Part shown: one piece after another, positions 11,861-19,930 of the stretch | Layout of the letters: every line of letters begins with the position of its first letter | Position numbering within the stretch: the stretch's first letter is position 1 | Assembly (NCBI RefSeq): GCF_024508875.1 | Contig: NZ_JANINU010000064.1 | Location: forward strand, 1-48,333 | Direction of reading: 5' to 3' | DNA: 48,333 nt | From: Phenylobacterium sp. | GTDB taxonomy: Bacteria > Pseudomonadota > Alphaproteobacteria > Caulobacterales > Caulobacteraceae | The notes under the pieces: generated by a model | What the model was told of the DNA's origin: nothing | The model's database searches: none | What the model saw: the letters and a program-made list of their open reading frames with translations, nothing else | Made by a program: the position numbers and the translations under genes

Positions 11861-12538
11861 TCAGGAGCGCCGCAGCTTGGCGTTGGCCTTGGCCAGCAGG
11901 GCCTTGATCTCGGCGCGACGACCGGCGTCCCACAGCGGCCGGTCGGGATGCGGCGGCGAGGCGAGCGCGCGCTGCAGCACCTTGGCGGCGGCCGCGTACT
12001 CGCCCTGCGTGATCAGGAAGTCGCCGTAGAAATAGTTCGAATCCATGCCGTCGGGCGACAGCGCCACGCCCTCGGCCAGATAGCGGCGCGCCTTGTCCTT
12101 GTCGCCGAAGCCGATCGGGAACCCCGGCACGCGGTAGTACAGCGTGCCCAGGCTGGTGGCCGCGCCGCCCTCCAGGGCCTTGCGGTCGATCTGGTAGGCC
12201 TGCTCGAAGGACTTCCGCGCCGCCTTGGCGTCGTTCAGCGCGCTCAGGCCCGACGACATGGCGGCCTGCTCGCTCTGCGCGATGCCTTCCCAGATCAGCG
12301 GCTCGGCGCGTCCCGGAAACTTGGCGGCCGACGCGGCGGCGTCGTGGGCGAGGACCCGGATCTGCTCGTGCTGAGCCGCGGGATCCTTGGTCTGGTACTT
12401 GATCCGCTCCCACTCGCGCTGCACCCGGGCGACGGAGGCGTCCATCGCGGGATTGTCGGACGCGAACGCCGGCGCGCCGAACGCGAGCGTCGCGAGGAAG
12501 AGCGTGGAAGCCAGTCGTGTCTTGGTTCGAGCGTGCAT
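11861..12538 (-). CDS. Exported TPR-like protein
   Basis: 225 aa. The N-terminus MHARTKTRLASTLFLATLAFGAPAFA is a signal peptide. The start was set at ATG 12538 because upstream frame extension lacks signal-peptide character and would run through the divergent sodC region. The body is helical with TPR-like repeats (ARKSFEQAYQIDRKALEGG, ARRYLAEGVALSPDG, AAAKVLQRALASPPHPD) and GTLYYRVPGFPIGFGDKDKA between them. Similar proteins are usually annotated as tetratricopeptide or hypothetical proteins. Likely periplasmic; partner unknown. Confidence 0.75.
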   Translation of the reverse strand: MHARTKTRLASTLFLATLAFGAPAFASDNPAMDASVARVQREWERIKYQTKDPAAQHEQIRVLAHDAAASAAKFPGRAEPLIWEGIAQSEQAAMSSGLSALNDAKAARKSFEQAYQIDRKALEGGAATSLGTLYYRVPGFPIGFGDKDKARRYLAEGVALSPDGMDSNYFYGDFLITQGEYAAAAKVLQRALASPPHPDRPLWDAGRRAEIKALLAKANAKLRRS

Positions 12539-12706
12539 CGTATGCCTTTGCGATTTCGCCACCCGGAAGCCTAGACGCCGCCAGGCGCCGACCCCCTCAA
12601 TCCGCCGTCCAATTCCCCCTCCCGACCCGACCTGCGCGCAGAGCTTGAGGGGCCCGGCGCCCGGCGTCGTCCTTGGGGCAGCACTCCCCTCTGGAGATTG
12701 AAGCGC

Positions 12707-13231
12707 GTGAAGACCCACATCCTGTCCGGCATCCTCGCCCTCGCCCTCTGCGCCGGCGCCCCTGCCGCCGAGGCCGCGCCCACCGCAACGGCCCCCCTGG
12801 TCGGCGCCGGCGGCGAGGACCATGGCGTCGCCACCTTGACCCAGGCCCCCAGGGGCGTGCTGGTGCGGATCGTCGCCAAGGGGCTCACGCCCGGCTGGCA
12901 CGCGGTGCATTTCCACGACACCGGGACCTGCTCGGCGCCGGACTTCAAGAGCGCGGGCGGTCATGTCCACGGGTCCGCGGCGTCGGCGCACGGCCTCCTG
13001 AACCCTGCCGGCCAGGACGCCGGCGACCTGCCGAACCTGTTCGTCGCGCAGGATGGGACGGGTGCGGCGGAATTCTTCTCCACGACGGTGTCGTTCGCCG
13101 GCGGTCCGGACCAGCCGGGCCTGCTCGATGCGGACGGCGCCGCCCTGGTCATCCACGCCAACCCGGACGACTTCGTCTCCCAGCCCATCGGCGGGGCCGG
13201 CGCGCGTGTCGCGTGCGGGGTGATCCGTTGA
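12707..13231 (+). CDS. sodC: Periplasmic Cu/Zn superoxide dismutase SodC
   Basis: A 174-aa exported Cu/Zn superoxide dismutase that removes periplasmic superoxide. A signal peptide ends at about residue 23 (AEAAP). Copper ligands H68 and H70 (HAVHFHDTGTC), GGHVHG with the bridging and zinc histidines at 86 and 88, GDLPN, and the copper/zinc region LVIHANPDD are all present. Cysteines 75 and 170 should make the conserved disulfide. GTG 12707 is preferred over an upstream TTG at 12698 because GGAG (12693-12696) is spaced correctly only for the GTG. The stop overlaps the TTG of the next gene. Confidence 0.93.
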   Translation: MKTHILSGILALALCAGAPAAEAAPTATAPLVGAGGEDHGVATLTQAPRGVLVRIVAKGLTPGWHAVHFHDTGTCSAPDFKSAGGHVHGSAASAHGLLNPAGQDAGDLPNLFVAQDGTGAAEFFSTTVSFAGGPDQPGLLDADGAALVIHANPDDFVSQPIGGAGARVACGVIR

Positions 13232-13740
13232 GGCGTCGTCTCTCCGGGGCGGTCGCCGCCCTCGCGGCGGTCGTCCTGCCGCTATGCTCGGCGCAAGCCG
13301 CGACGCCGCCGCTGCACTTCCAGGTGACGGACCTCAACGGGGTGACGACGCAGGTGCCTGCGGGCCTGCCCCAGGCCCGCGCCCTGCTGCTGCTGGGTTT
13401 TCGCCACGACGACCGCGCCAGCCTCGACGCCTGGCGCCGCGGCCTGGGTCTGCGGGCCGAGGATCGCGACTGGTTCGAGACCCCGGTCATCGGCGTGAGC
13501 GCCCCGATGATCCGCGGCATGATCGTGCATGGCATGCAGGGGGACGTGAAGGACCCGGCCGAACGGGCCCATCTCGCGCCCGCCTTCACCAACCCTGCCG
13601 CCGTCGCCGCCCAGCTCGGCGTCGATCCGGCCGCCCCCGCGGCGGTGGTGGTGGATCGCGAGGGCCGGGTGCTCGCGCGCGCCAGCGGCCCGTTCGATCC
13701 CCGGAAGGCCGATACCCTCGTCCGGGCGCTTCGCCCTTGA
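13228..13740 (+). CDS. Exported thioredoxin-fold-like protein
   Basis: 170 aa starting at TTG 13228, which overlaps the sodC stop as TTGA. A signal peptide (SGAVAALAAVVLPLCSAQA) is followed by FQVTDLNGVTTQVP, ALLLLGFRHDD and PAAVVVDREGRVLARASGPF. This layout recalls the thioredoxin/peroxiredoxin-like fold (predicted strands around the first and last segments). There is no CXXC; the only cysteine is in the signal peptide. The coupling to sodC suggests a periplasmic oxidative-stress or metal-handling role, but this is inference and the family was not identified. Confidence 0.6.
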   Translation: MRRRLSGAVAALAAVVLPLCSAQAATPPLHFQVTDLNGVTTQVPAGLPQARALLLLGFRHDDRASLDAWRRGLGLRAEDRDWFETPVIGVSAPMIRGMIVHGMQGDVKDPAERAHLAPAFTNPAAVAAQLGVDPAAPAAVVVDREGRVLARASGPFDPRKADTLVRALRP

Positions 13741-13746
13741 GTCTCT

Positions 13747-13769
13747 CGGGCCGTTGCGGCTTCGGCCCG
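13747..13769. terminator. Hairpin between convergent gene and tRNA
   Basis: A 7-bp GC stem (CGGGCCG pairing with CGGCCCG) around a 9-base loop lies directly after the stop at 13740 and just beyond the 3' end of the tRNA on the other strand. It could serve both units. No T-run follows on either strand, so it is only a candidate. Confidence 0.35.
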
Positions 13770-13785
13770 ACGGCTCAGGCCTCGA

Positions 13786-13870
13786 TGGTGCGGGCGGTCG
13801 GGCTCGAACCGACACTCCTTGCGGAACCGGATTTTGAGTCCGGCGCGTCTACCAGTTTCACCACGCCCGC
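13786..13870 (-). tRNA. tRNA-Leu (anticodon CAA)
   Basis: An 85-nt cloverleaf on the minus strand with encoded 3' CCA. The acceptor stem GCGGGCG pairs with CGCCCGC. The anticodon stem CCGGA/TCCGG encloses the loop CTCAAAA, giving anticodon CAA, which reads TTG leucine codons. GGTTCGAGCCC forms the T arm, and a short variable stem is present as expected for a class II tRNA. Confidence 0.96.
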
Positions 13871-13881
13871 ATCGAGGTGGG

Positions 13882-13909
13882 GTTATAGAGGCTCGGCCTG
13901 CGGGCGCAA
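13882..13909 (-). promoter_or_regulatory. Promoter of tRNA-Leu
   Basis: On the minus strand TTGCGC (13904-13909) and TATAAC (13882-13887) are separated by 16 bases. The -10 lies 11 bp before the mature tRNA 5' end. This fits a housekeeping sigma promoter for the tRNA. Confidence 0.55.
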
Positions 13910-13961
13910 CTCGCGGGCTGCGGCGATACGAGCCTTGCGCCGGGGCGGCCGAGGTCGTACT

Positions 13962-13976
13962 TGATAATCGTTCGCA
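13962..13976 (+). promoter_or_regulatory. Fur-box-like site before feoAB
   Basis: TGATAATCGTTCGCA matches 11 of 15 positions of the 7-1-7 Fur consensus TGATAATnATTATCA, with the left heptamer perfect. The wider stretch TTGnnAAnnnTTnnCAA is a dyad. It lies about 30 bp upstream of the chosen feoA start. Iron repression through Fur is the expected control for feo genes. Confidence 0.5.
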
Positions 13977-14005
13977 AAATCGGCGGACGCAGGACGATCC
14001 AGGAC

Positions 14006-14314
14006 ATGCACGAGATGCTCGCCGATCAGGCGGTGGCCATCGAGGCCGGCGCGACGCCGCTGAGCCGGGCGCGGCCGGGCGACCGGGGCGTGATCATCGA
14101 CGTGCGCGCCGACCATGCGAACGGCCACGGCATCGACGTCCACGAGCTTGAGCGCCGCCTGCTGGAGTCCGGCTTCGTCGAGGGCGCCGCGTTCGAGGTG
14201 CTGCACCAGGGCCTCTTCGGCGGCGACCCCATCGCCGTGCGCGTGGACGACATGCGTGTGGCCCTGCGCCGCCGCGACGCCGAGGACGTCTGGGTGCGCC
14301 TGGAGTCGAAATGA
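14006..14314 (+). CDS. feoA: Ferrous iron transport protein FeoA
   Basis: 102 aa. The core (TPLSRARPGDRGVIIDV, then ERRLLESGFVEGAAFEVLHQGLFGGDPIAVRVDD) is the SH3-like FeoA domain that associates with FeoB. Its C-terminal FGGDPIAVRVDDMRVALRR is typical. The frame is open to a TTG at 13961, but that codon abuts the Fur-like box, so ATG 14006 is preferred; ATG 14015 is also possible. Overlaps feoB by ATGA. No FeoC is seen. Confidence 0.88.
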   Translation: MHEMLADQAVAIEAGATPLSRARPGDRGVIIDVRADHANGHGIDVHELERRLLESGFVEGAAFEVLHQGLFGGDPIAVRVDDMRVALRRRDAEDVWVRLESK

Positions 14315-16227
14315 GCGAGACCGCTGAGCTGGCCCCCGGCGGCGCGCGACACAAGCCCGAGGCGGGCGTCCGGCCGGCGCGCGTGGCCCTGGTGGGCAAC
14401 CCCAACACCGGCAAGACCGCCCTGTTCAACGCCCTGACCGGCAGCCGACAGAAGGTGGCCAACTACGCCGGCGTGACCGTCGAGCGAAAGGAAGGCTTCG
14501 TCGCCACCCCGGCCGGCCGCACGCTGTCGGTGCTGGATCTGCCCGGCACCTATTCCCTGCGCGCGCGCAGCCCCGACGAGGCGGTCACCCGCGACGCGGT
14601 GCTGGGCCGCCTGGCCGGCGAGGCCGAGCCCGACGTTGTGGTGGCCGTGGCCGACGCGACCAACCTGCGCCTGGTCCTGCGCCTGATCCTGGAGCTGAAG
14701 GCCGTCGGCCGTCCGATGGTGCTGGCGCTCAACATGTACGACATCGCTCAGCGCCAGGGTTTGCGCATCGACCTGGACGGGCTCTCGCGCGAGCTGGGCT
14801 GTCCCATCGTCACCACCGTCGCCACCCGCAAGCGCGGCATCGCGGACCTGGTGGCGAAGGTGGACGAGGTGATCGCCTCCGGCGCCCATTCCGGCGAGAA
14901 CGTCTGGCGCGAGCCGTCGGCGGCCGAGATCCGCGGCGCGCACCGCGAGGCCCAGCGGATCCTCAAGGCCCATGTCCGCCCGCCCGAGCATCCCGACACC
15001 CTGACCGGCAAGATCGACGCCGTCCTGCTGCATCCGGTGGCGGGCCTCGTCATCCTGCTCGGCCTGCTCTTCCTGATGTTCCAGGCGGTGTTCACCTGGG
15101 CCGGACCGCCCGCCGACGCCATCGAGGCGGGCGTGGCGTGGCTGGGCGCCCAGGTGGGAGCCGGCCTGCCCGACGGGTTCCTGAAGAGCCTGATCGTCGA
15201 CGGCCTGTTCGCAGGCGTCGGCTCGGTGCTGGTCTTCCTGCCGCAGATCCTGGTGCTGTTCCTCTTCATCATCCTGCTGGAAGACTTCGGGTACATGGCC
15301 CGGGCGGCCTTCCTGATGGACAAGATCATGGGCGGCGCGGGCCTGCACGGGCGCGCCTTCATCCCGCTGCTGTCCTCGTTCGCCTGCGCGATCCCCGGCA
15401 TTATGTCGGCGCGGGTGATCGACCAGAAGCGCGACCGGATGACCACGATCCTGGTGGCGCCGCTGATGACCTGTTCGGCGCGGATTCCCGTCTACACCCT
15501 GATCATCGGCGCCTTCATCCCCGACCGCAGCGTCGGGCCGGGGCTGAACCTGCAGGGGCTGGTGATGTTCGGGCTCTACGCCAGCGGCATCCTCAGCGCG
15601 CTGGCCGTCTCGTTCGTGATCCGCAAGATCTTCTGGCGCGGCGCGGTCGAGCCGTTCCTGATGGAGCTGCCCACCTACAAGATCCCCAGCTTCGAGAGTG
15701 TCCTGCGCAACCTGCTGCTGCGGGCGCAGATCTTCCTCAGCCGCGCCGGCCGGATCATCCTGCCGCTGATGGTGGTGGTCTGGGTGCTCTCGACGTTCCC
15801 GACGCCGCCGGCGGGCGCGACCGGCCCGGCGATCGACTACAGCTTCGCCGGCATCATCGGCCACGCGATCCAGCCGCTGTTCGCGCCCATCGGCTTCAAC
15901 TGGCAGATGGTGGTCGCCCTGATCCCCGGCTTCGCGGCCCGCGAGGTGGCGGTGGCGGCCTTGGGCACCGTCTACGCCGTCGGCGACGCGGAGAACAACG
16001 TGGGCGCGCTGGGCGCGCGGCTGGCCGACGCCTGGAGCCTGGCCACCGGCCTGTCCTTCCTGGCCTGGTACATCTTCGCCCCGCAGTGCGCCGCCACGCT
16101 GGGCGTCGTGCGCCGCGAAACGAACTCCTGGATGTGGACCGGCGTGATGTTCGCCTACATGGTCACCCTGGCCTATCTGGCCTCGTTCACGGTCTATCAC
16201 GTGGCGGTGGCGCTCGGGGCCGGTTGA
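14311..16227 (+). CDS. feoB: Ferrous iron transporter FeoB
   Basis: A 638-aa inner-membrane Fe2+ transporter with a cytoplasmic G-protein domain. G1 is GNPNTGKT at residues 29-36, G3 DLPG at 76-79 and G4 NMYD at 141-144. A helical guanine-nucleotide dissociation-inhibitor region follows, then a large multi-helix membrane domain with the Gate motifs (AFIPLLSSFACAIPGIMSAR; MTCSARIPVYTLIIGAF). The length is slightly below E. coli FeoB (773 aa) but normal for alphaproteobacteria. It is coupled to feoA and likely repressed by Fur in iron-replete cells. Confidence 0.96.
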   Translation: MSETAELAPGGARHKPEAGVRPARVALVGNPNTGKTALFNALTGSRQKVANYAGVTVERKEGFVATPAGRTLSVLDLPGTYSLRARSPDEAVTRDAVLGRLAGEAEPDVVVAVADATNLRLVLRLILELKAVGRPMVLALNMYDIAQRQGLRIDLDGLSRELGCPIVTTVATRKRGIADLVAKVDEVIASGAHSGENVWREPSAAEIRGAHREAQRILKAHVRPPEHPDTLTGKIDAVLLHPVAGLVILLGLLFLMFQAVFTWAGPPADAIEAGVAWLGAQVGAGLPDGFLKSLIVDGLFAGVGSVLVFLPQILVLFLFIILLEDFGYMARAAFLMDKIMGGAGLHGRAFIPLLSSFACAIPGIMSARVIDQKRDRMTTILVAPLMTCSARIPVYTLIIGAFIPDRSVGPGLNLQGLVMFGLYASGILSALAVSFVIRKIFWRGAVEPFLMELPTYKIPSFESVLRNLLLRAQIFLSRAGRIILPLMVVVWVLSTFPTPPAGATGPAIDYSFAGIIGHAIQPLFAPIGFNWQMVVALIPGFAAREVAVAALGTVYAVGDAENNVGALGARLADAWSLATGLSFLAWYIFAPQCAATLGVVRRETNSWMWTGVMFAYMVTLAYLASFTVYHVAVALGAG

Positions 16228-16327
16228 GCCTCAAGTGGGACATTTCGTCCCCGGGTTGCGTTAATTTCGCTTTTTCCGTGCGCCTTAACCGCTCGATAAA
16301 CGAGGACGCGCAAACCTTGTTCTTGCC

Positions 16328-16651
16328 ATGCAGAACAAGCAGGAAATCGCCTTGGACGTTCCCGCCGGGAAAAAGCCCATCCGGGTCAAGCAGACCCTGT
16401 GCAAGCACGTCCGCAAGGCCCTCCTATCGCTCGGCGGCGAAGCGCACCGATCGATGGTGATCGAACACGTGGCCCGCAACCTGGGTCACGACGTCCGTCA
16501 AATCCCCGAAGAGCTCCAGCTCCAGGTCATTGTCTCGTTCGAGCAGACCTGGCGCGACGAGCGCAAGCGAGCGGCCTACGGCTTCCACCTGCCGTTCGGC
16601 GAGGGCTCGCACCGCTGGGGCGTGCTGTCGGACCCGATGGTCGCGGCCTGA
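16328..16651 (+). CDS. Small protein of unknown function
   Basis: 107 aa, soluble, no signal peptide or membrane segment. It has a basic N-terminal half (KKPIRVKQTLCKHVRKALLSLGGEAHRSMVIEHVARNLGHDV) predicted helical, possibly a winged-helix-like nucleic-acid binder, and a C-terminal aromatic GFHLPFGEGSHRWGVL. I do not recognise the family. The upstream 100 bp are A/T-richer than the surroundings and include GTTAATTTCGC and CTTAACCG, so it probably has its own promoter. Confidence 0.65.
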   Translation: MQNKQEIALDVPAGKKPIRVKQTLCKHVRKALLSLGGEAHRSMVIEHVARNLGHDVRQIPEELQLQVIVSFEQTWRDERKRAAYGFHLPFGEGSHRWGVLSDPMVAA

Positions 16652-16655
16652 CGGC

Positions 16656-17153
16656 TTAGTCGAGACGGGGCGCCGACGGCGTCTCGCCGGCCAGTTGGCC
16701 CGCCGCCGATTGCAGCCGCATGAGCAGGCGCTTGAGCAGGGTGACCTCCTCGGGCGCCAGCCCCGCGATAAGCGCCGCCTCGTAGGCCAGCGCCAGCGGC
16801 GCGATCTCGGCGAACAGGTTGCGCCCCTCTGCGGTCAGCGCCAGCAACTGGCTGCGCCCGTCGGCGGCGTTCTGTGAACGGCCCACCAGCCGGCGCTTCA
16901 CCAGCCCCTGCGCGGCCCGGCTGACGGTGACCTTGTCCATCACGGTACGCGCGACGATCTGCACCTGGCTGAGCTGGCCGTCCTCGGCCAGCACGCACAG
17001 CAGCCGCCATTGCGGCACCGTGAGCCCGAACCGGTCTTCGTAGGCGCGGGCGATCAGCCCCGACACGGCGTTCGACGCCACCGACAGGCGGTACGGCAGA
17101 TAGCCGTCGAGCCTTAGCCCGTCCTCGTCATCGGCGTCGGGCTTGGCGCTCAT
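16656..17153 (-). CDS. MarR-family regulator of the homogentisate cluster
   Basis: A 165-aa MarR/HTH regulator. The winged helix comprises LTVPQWRLLCVLAEDGQLSQ, VARTVMDKVTVSRAAQGLVKR and the wing NAADGRSQLLALTAEG. It is the last gene of the leftward tyrosine-degradation operon, and its ATG overlaps the stop of the fumarylacetoacetase-like gene. MarR proteins usually bind 16-20-bp palindromes and respond to aromatic ligands. A palindrome upstream of hppD (22199-22216) is the best candidate target, which would make the control autogenous. Confidence 0.88.
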   Translation of the reverse strand: MSAKPDADDEDGLRLDGYLPYRLSVASNAVSGLIARAYEDRFGLTVPQWRLLCVLAEDGQLSQVQIVARTVMDKVTVSRAAQGLVKRRLVGRSQNAADGRSQLLALTAEGRNLFAEIAPLALAYEAALIAGLAPEEVTLLKRLLMRLQSAAGQLAGETPSAPRLD

Positions 17154-18154
17154 GCGCCGGCGACCTCCTGCTCGATGGCGCCGAAGATCGAGTGGCGCTT
17201 CTCGTCCGTCATCTGGATCCGCACCACGTCGCCCGTCTTCAGGAAGGGCGTCGACGGCTTGCCGTTCAGGATGGTCTCGACCGTGCGGACCTCCGCCAGG
17301 CACGAATAGCCAAGGCCGCCCTGGTCGATCGGCTTGCCGGGGCCGCCGTCGGCGTCGCGGTTCGAGACCGTGCCCGAGCCGATGATCGTGCCCGCCGACA
17401 ACGCCCGGGTCTTCGCCGCGTGGGCGATCAGCGTCCCGAAGTCGAAGGTCATGTCCACCCCGGCGTCGGCCTCGCCGAGCGGCTTGCCGTTGAGCTCCAC
17501 CTCGAGCTTTCCGTGCAGCTTGCCGTCCTTGAAGTTCGGCAGGGCGTCGGGCGTCACCGCCACCGGCGAGAAGGCCGAGGCCGGCTTCGACTGGAAGAAG
17601 CCGAAGTTCTTGGCCAGCTCGGCGGGGATCAGGTTCCGCAGGCTGACGTCGTTGCACAGCATCACGAGCCGGATCGCCGCCAGCCCCTCCTCCCGCGTGG
17701 CGCCCAGCGGTACGTCGCCGGTGACCACCGCGATCTCGCCCTCCATGTCGCAGCCCCACGCTTCGTCCTTCAGCGGGATCGGGTCGCGCGGCCCCAGGAA
17801 GCCGTCCGAGCCGCCCTGGTACATCAAGGGGTCGGTCCAGAAGCTTTCGGGCATGTCGGCGGCGCGGGCCTGCCGCACGAGGGCCACGTGGTTCACATAG
17901 GCCGAGCCGTCGGCCCACTGGTAGGCGCGCGGCAGCGGGCTCATGGCGTCGTGCTCGTGGAATCGCGCCTTCGGCACCGAGCCGTGCTCAAGGCTCTCGG
18001 CCAGGCCGCGCAGCTCCGGCTCGCAGCGCTCCCAGTCGTCCAGCGCCGCCTGCAGCGTCAGGGCGATGCGGTCGGCCGGCGAGTACCAGGCGAGGTCGTT
18101 CGAGACCACGACGAGGCGGCCGTCCCGGCCCCCCTTCAACGACGCCAGCTTCAT
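17150..18154 (-). CDS. Fumarylacetoacetate hydrolase family protein
   Basis: 334 aa, the bacterial short type of fumarylacetoacetase, which splits fumarylacetoacetate into fumarate and acetoacetate, the last step of tyrosine degradation. The FAH fold is recognisable from EIAVVTGDVPLG (metal-binding Glu region), LCNDVSLRNL, KPASAFSPVAVTPD, ALSAGTIIGSGTVSN and FLKTGDVVRIQM. Context with hmgA and hppD supports this substrate over other FAH-family reactions. It overlaps marR downstream and the 91-aa gene upstream by 4 nt each. Confidence 0.88.
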   Translation of the reverse strand: MKLASLKGGRDGRLVVVSNDLAWYSPADRIALTLQAALDDWERCEPELRGLAESLEHGSVPKARFHEHDAMSPLPRAYQWADGSAYVNHVALVRQARAADMPESFWTDPLMYQGGSDGFLGPRDPIPLKDEAWGCDMEGEIAVVTGDVPLGATREEGLAAIRLVMLCNDVSLRNLIPAELAKNFGFFQSKPASAFSPVAVTPDALPNFKDGKLHGKLEVELNGKPLGEADAGVDMTFDFGTLIAHAAKTRALSAGTIIGSGTVSNRDADGGPGKPIDQGGLGYSCLAEVRTVETILNGKPSTPFLKTGDVVRIQMTDEKRHSIFGAIEQEVAGA

Positions 18155-18426
18155 CCTTCAGCCCCTTCCCTCGTTATCGTTCGCGTCAGCCGCACGCCGT
18201 CCTCGTAGGACCGCGGCTCGTAGACGACGACCTCCACCCGGATGTCGCCCCCCGTCTCATGTTCCCACATGTAGGCCCGCTCGAAGCAGACGTCGCGGCC
18301 TTCGGGTGTGAAGCCCTCGAAGGTGTCGCCCCACGGCGTGTGCTTCGAAAGCTGTGCCCAGCCCAGCGTCATGGCGCGGTCCAGTTCGTCCTGCGCGGCC
18401 GCCGTCAGGTCGTCCTGCAGGCTCAC
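18151..18426 (-). CDS. Small unknown protein of the tyrosine operon
   Basis: 91 aa from GTG 18426, two bases after the cupin stop. It is acidic and soluble, with a helical N-terminus (SLQDDLTAAAQDELDRAMTL) and a likely beta C-terminal half (DIRVEVVVYEPRSYEDGVRLTRTI). I do not recognise the family. Its place between the cupin and fumarylacetoacetase genes, coupled to the latter by ATGA, says it belongs to this pathway. Maleylacetoacetate isomerase is missing from the operon, but nothing in this sequence suggests it fills that role. Confidence 0.7.
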   Translation of the reverse strand: MSLQDDLTAAAQDELDRAMTLGWAQLSKHTPWGDTFEGFTPEGRDVCFERAYMWEHETGGDIRVEVVVYEPRSYEDGVRLTRTITREGAEG

Positions 18427-18428
18427 GC

Positions 18429-18800
18429 TCAGATCTCCACGCCGCGCGGCGCCGTGAATTCCGAGACCGGCGCATCGCCGGTGTTCACCACCTCGGACGG
18501 CTCGAAGATCATCACCTCGGCCTCCTCGTCCGAACCGGTCCGGTGCTCCACGCCGCGCGGGACCACGATCATCTGGCCCGGCTCCAGCTCCACCACCCGG
18601 TCCAGGAACTCCACCCGGAACCGGCCCTTGAAGACGAGGAACATCTCGTCGGCGTCCGCGTGCGTGTGCCAGGGAAACAGGCCGTGCGTCTTGACCAGCC
18701 GCACGTCCTGGCCGTTGAGCCGAGCGGCGGTCTTCGGCCGCCAATGCTCGGAGAAGCCGGCGAACTTCGCGGCGAGGTCGATGGCCGAGGGCGTGCTCAC
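18429..18800 (-). CDS. Cupin-domain protein
   Basis: 123 aa, a single small cupin. The metal-binding motif 1 is PWHTHADADEMFLVFKG (two His and one Glu), and motif 2 is PGQMIVVPRGVEHRTG with the fourth ligand His. The start is GTG 18800, overlapping the hmgA stop as GTGA. Such cupins are found beside aromatic catabolism genes and could be a dioxygenase, isomerase or mutarotase-like enzyme. The reaction cannot be read from the sequence. Confidence 0.83.
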   Translation of the reverse strand: MSTPSAIDLAAKFAGFSEHWRPKTAARLNGQDVRLVKTHGLFPWHTHADADEMFLVFKGRFRVEFLDRVVELEPGQMIVVPRGVEHRTGSDEEAEVMIFEPSEVVNTGDAPVSEFTAPRGVEI

Positions 18801-19930
18801 GCGCCCTTCCAGCTATCGACGTAGGCCGGGTTCTCCACCGAGGCCGCCGCATCGCCGACGTCCAGCGGGTCGCGCGTGTCGATCATCACCGCATATTCGT
18901 CGGTCGCCGGCTTGGGCTGCGCAAGCATGTTCTTCAGCGCCTTCGGATGCGGCCCGTGCGTGAACCCGCTCGGATGGAAGGTCATCATGCCCGCTTCGAT
19001 GTGGTCGCGGCTGAAGAAATCGCCGGCGTGGTAGAACAGCACCTCGTCGTAGTCGTCGTTGTTGTGGAAGAATGGGATCTTCAGCGCCCCCGGGTCCGTC
19101 TCGAACGGGCGCGGCGCGAAGGTGCAGACCACGAAGCGGTCGCTGACGAAGGTCGAATGGACCGACGGCGGCAGGTGGTAGCGATGGCTCACCACCGGGC
19201 GGATATCCGCGACGTTCAGGCGCGCCGCCGCCAGGTCGCCGTGCCAGCCGACGGCGTCCAGCGGGTTGTAGGGATAGGTCACGACCGAGACCTGCCCGCG
19301 CTTCTTCACCTCGACGCGATACTCGCCGGGCTCGTCCTGGTGGGCGCGGAAGGCCTCGTCCATCACGGGGGTGTCCAGCAGCGCCGGGTCGAACAGCGCG
19401 TGGCCGCCCATCAGCCCCTTGTCGGGCAGCTTGTAGTGGGTGTTGGTGGCCTCGATCATCAGGATCGCGGTGGGCTGCGACGGCGCGAGCCGCCACATGG
19501 TCCCGCGCGGCAGGTAGAGGTAGTCCCCGGCGCGGTACGGCAGCCGGCCATAGTCGCAGAACACGTCGCCCTCGCCCTGGTGGACGAACAGGAGTTGGTC
19601 GCCGTCGGCGTTCCGGGCCAGGGCCGGCATCGGCTGCGCCAGCTTCCAGAAGCGCACGTCGATGGCGGCATTGTGCAGCACCGTTCCGGCGGCCCACGGC
19701 GACGGTTCCGCCGCGTTCAGTCGCGCAAGGTCGAAGGCGCGGGGCCGCAGGGGGCCTTCGAAGCTGGTCCACCCGGTGGGCGGGCGCTTGTGGTGCAGGA
19801 AGGCGGCGGGTCCGAAGAACCCCTCCTTCGACATCTCCCGCTCATAGGTCCCCTCCGGCAGGTCGGCGTGCGCCTGGCGCGAATGCGTCCCCTGCGCCGC
19901 CCGGATCGGAAGCCAGTCACCCTTCGCCAT
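18797..19930 (-). CDS. hmgA: Homogentisate 1,2-dioxygenase (short type)
   Basis: A 377-aa protein of the homogentisate dioxygenase family, which cleaves the homogentisate ring to maleylacetoacetate. Two cupin halves are visible. The C-terminal iron-site region reads FFHNNDDYDEVLFYHAGDFF, then GMMTFHPSGFTHGPHPKAL, with His/Glu ligands. It is about 60 residues shorter than the well-studied ~440-aa enzymes, mainly at the N-terminus. Context (hppD, FAH-family gene) supports the function. The start overlaps the isoaspartyl peptidase stop as ATGA. Confidence 0.85.
   Translation of the reverse strand: MAKGDWLPIRAAQGTHSRQAHADLPEGTYEREMSKEGFFGPAAFLHHKRPPTGWTSFEGPLRPRAFDLARLNAAEPSPWAAGTVLHNAAIDVRFWKLAQPMPALARNADGDQLLFVHQGEGDVFCDYGRLPYRAGDYLYLPRGTMWRLAPSQPTAILMIEATNTHYKLPDKGLMGGHALFDPALLDTPVMDEAFRAHQDEPGEYRVEVKKRGQVSVVTYPYNPLDAVGWHGDLAAARLNVADIRPVVSHRYHLPPSVHSTFVSDRFVVCTFAPRPFETDPGALKIPFFHNNDDYDEVLFYHAGDFFSRDHIEAGMMTFHPSGFTHGPHPKALKNMLAQPKPATDEYAVMIDTRDPLDVGDAAASVENPAYVDSWKGA

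Noticed and set aside
16228..16327. CtrA-binding site from the TTAA motifs upstream of the 107-aa gene
   Set aside because: The two TTAA motifs are 20 bp apart, not the N7 spacing of a full CtrA box; half-sites are too common to claim.
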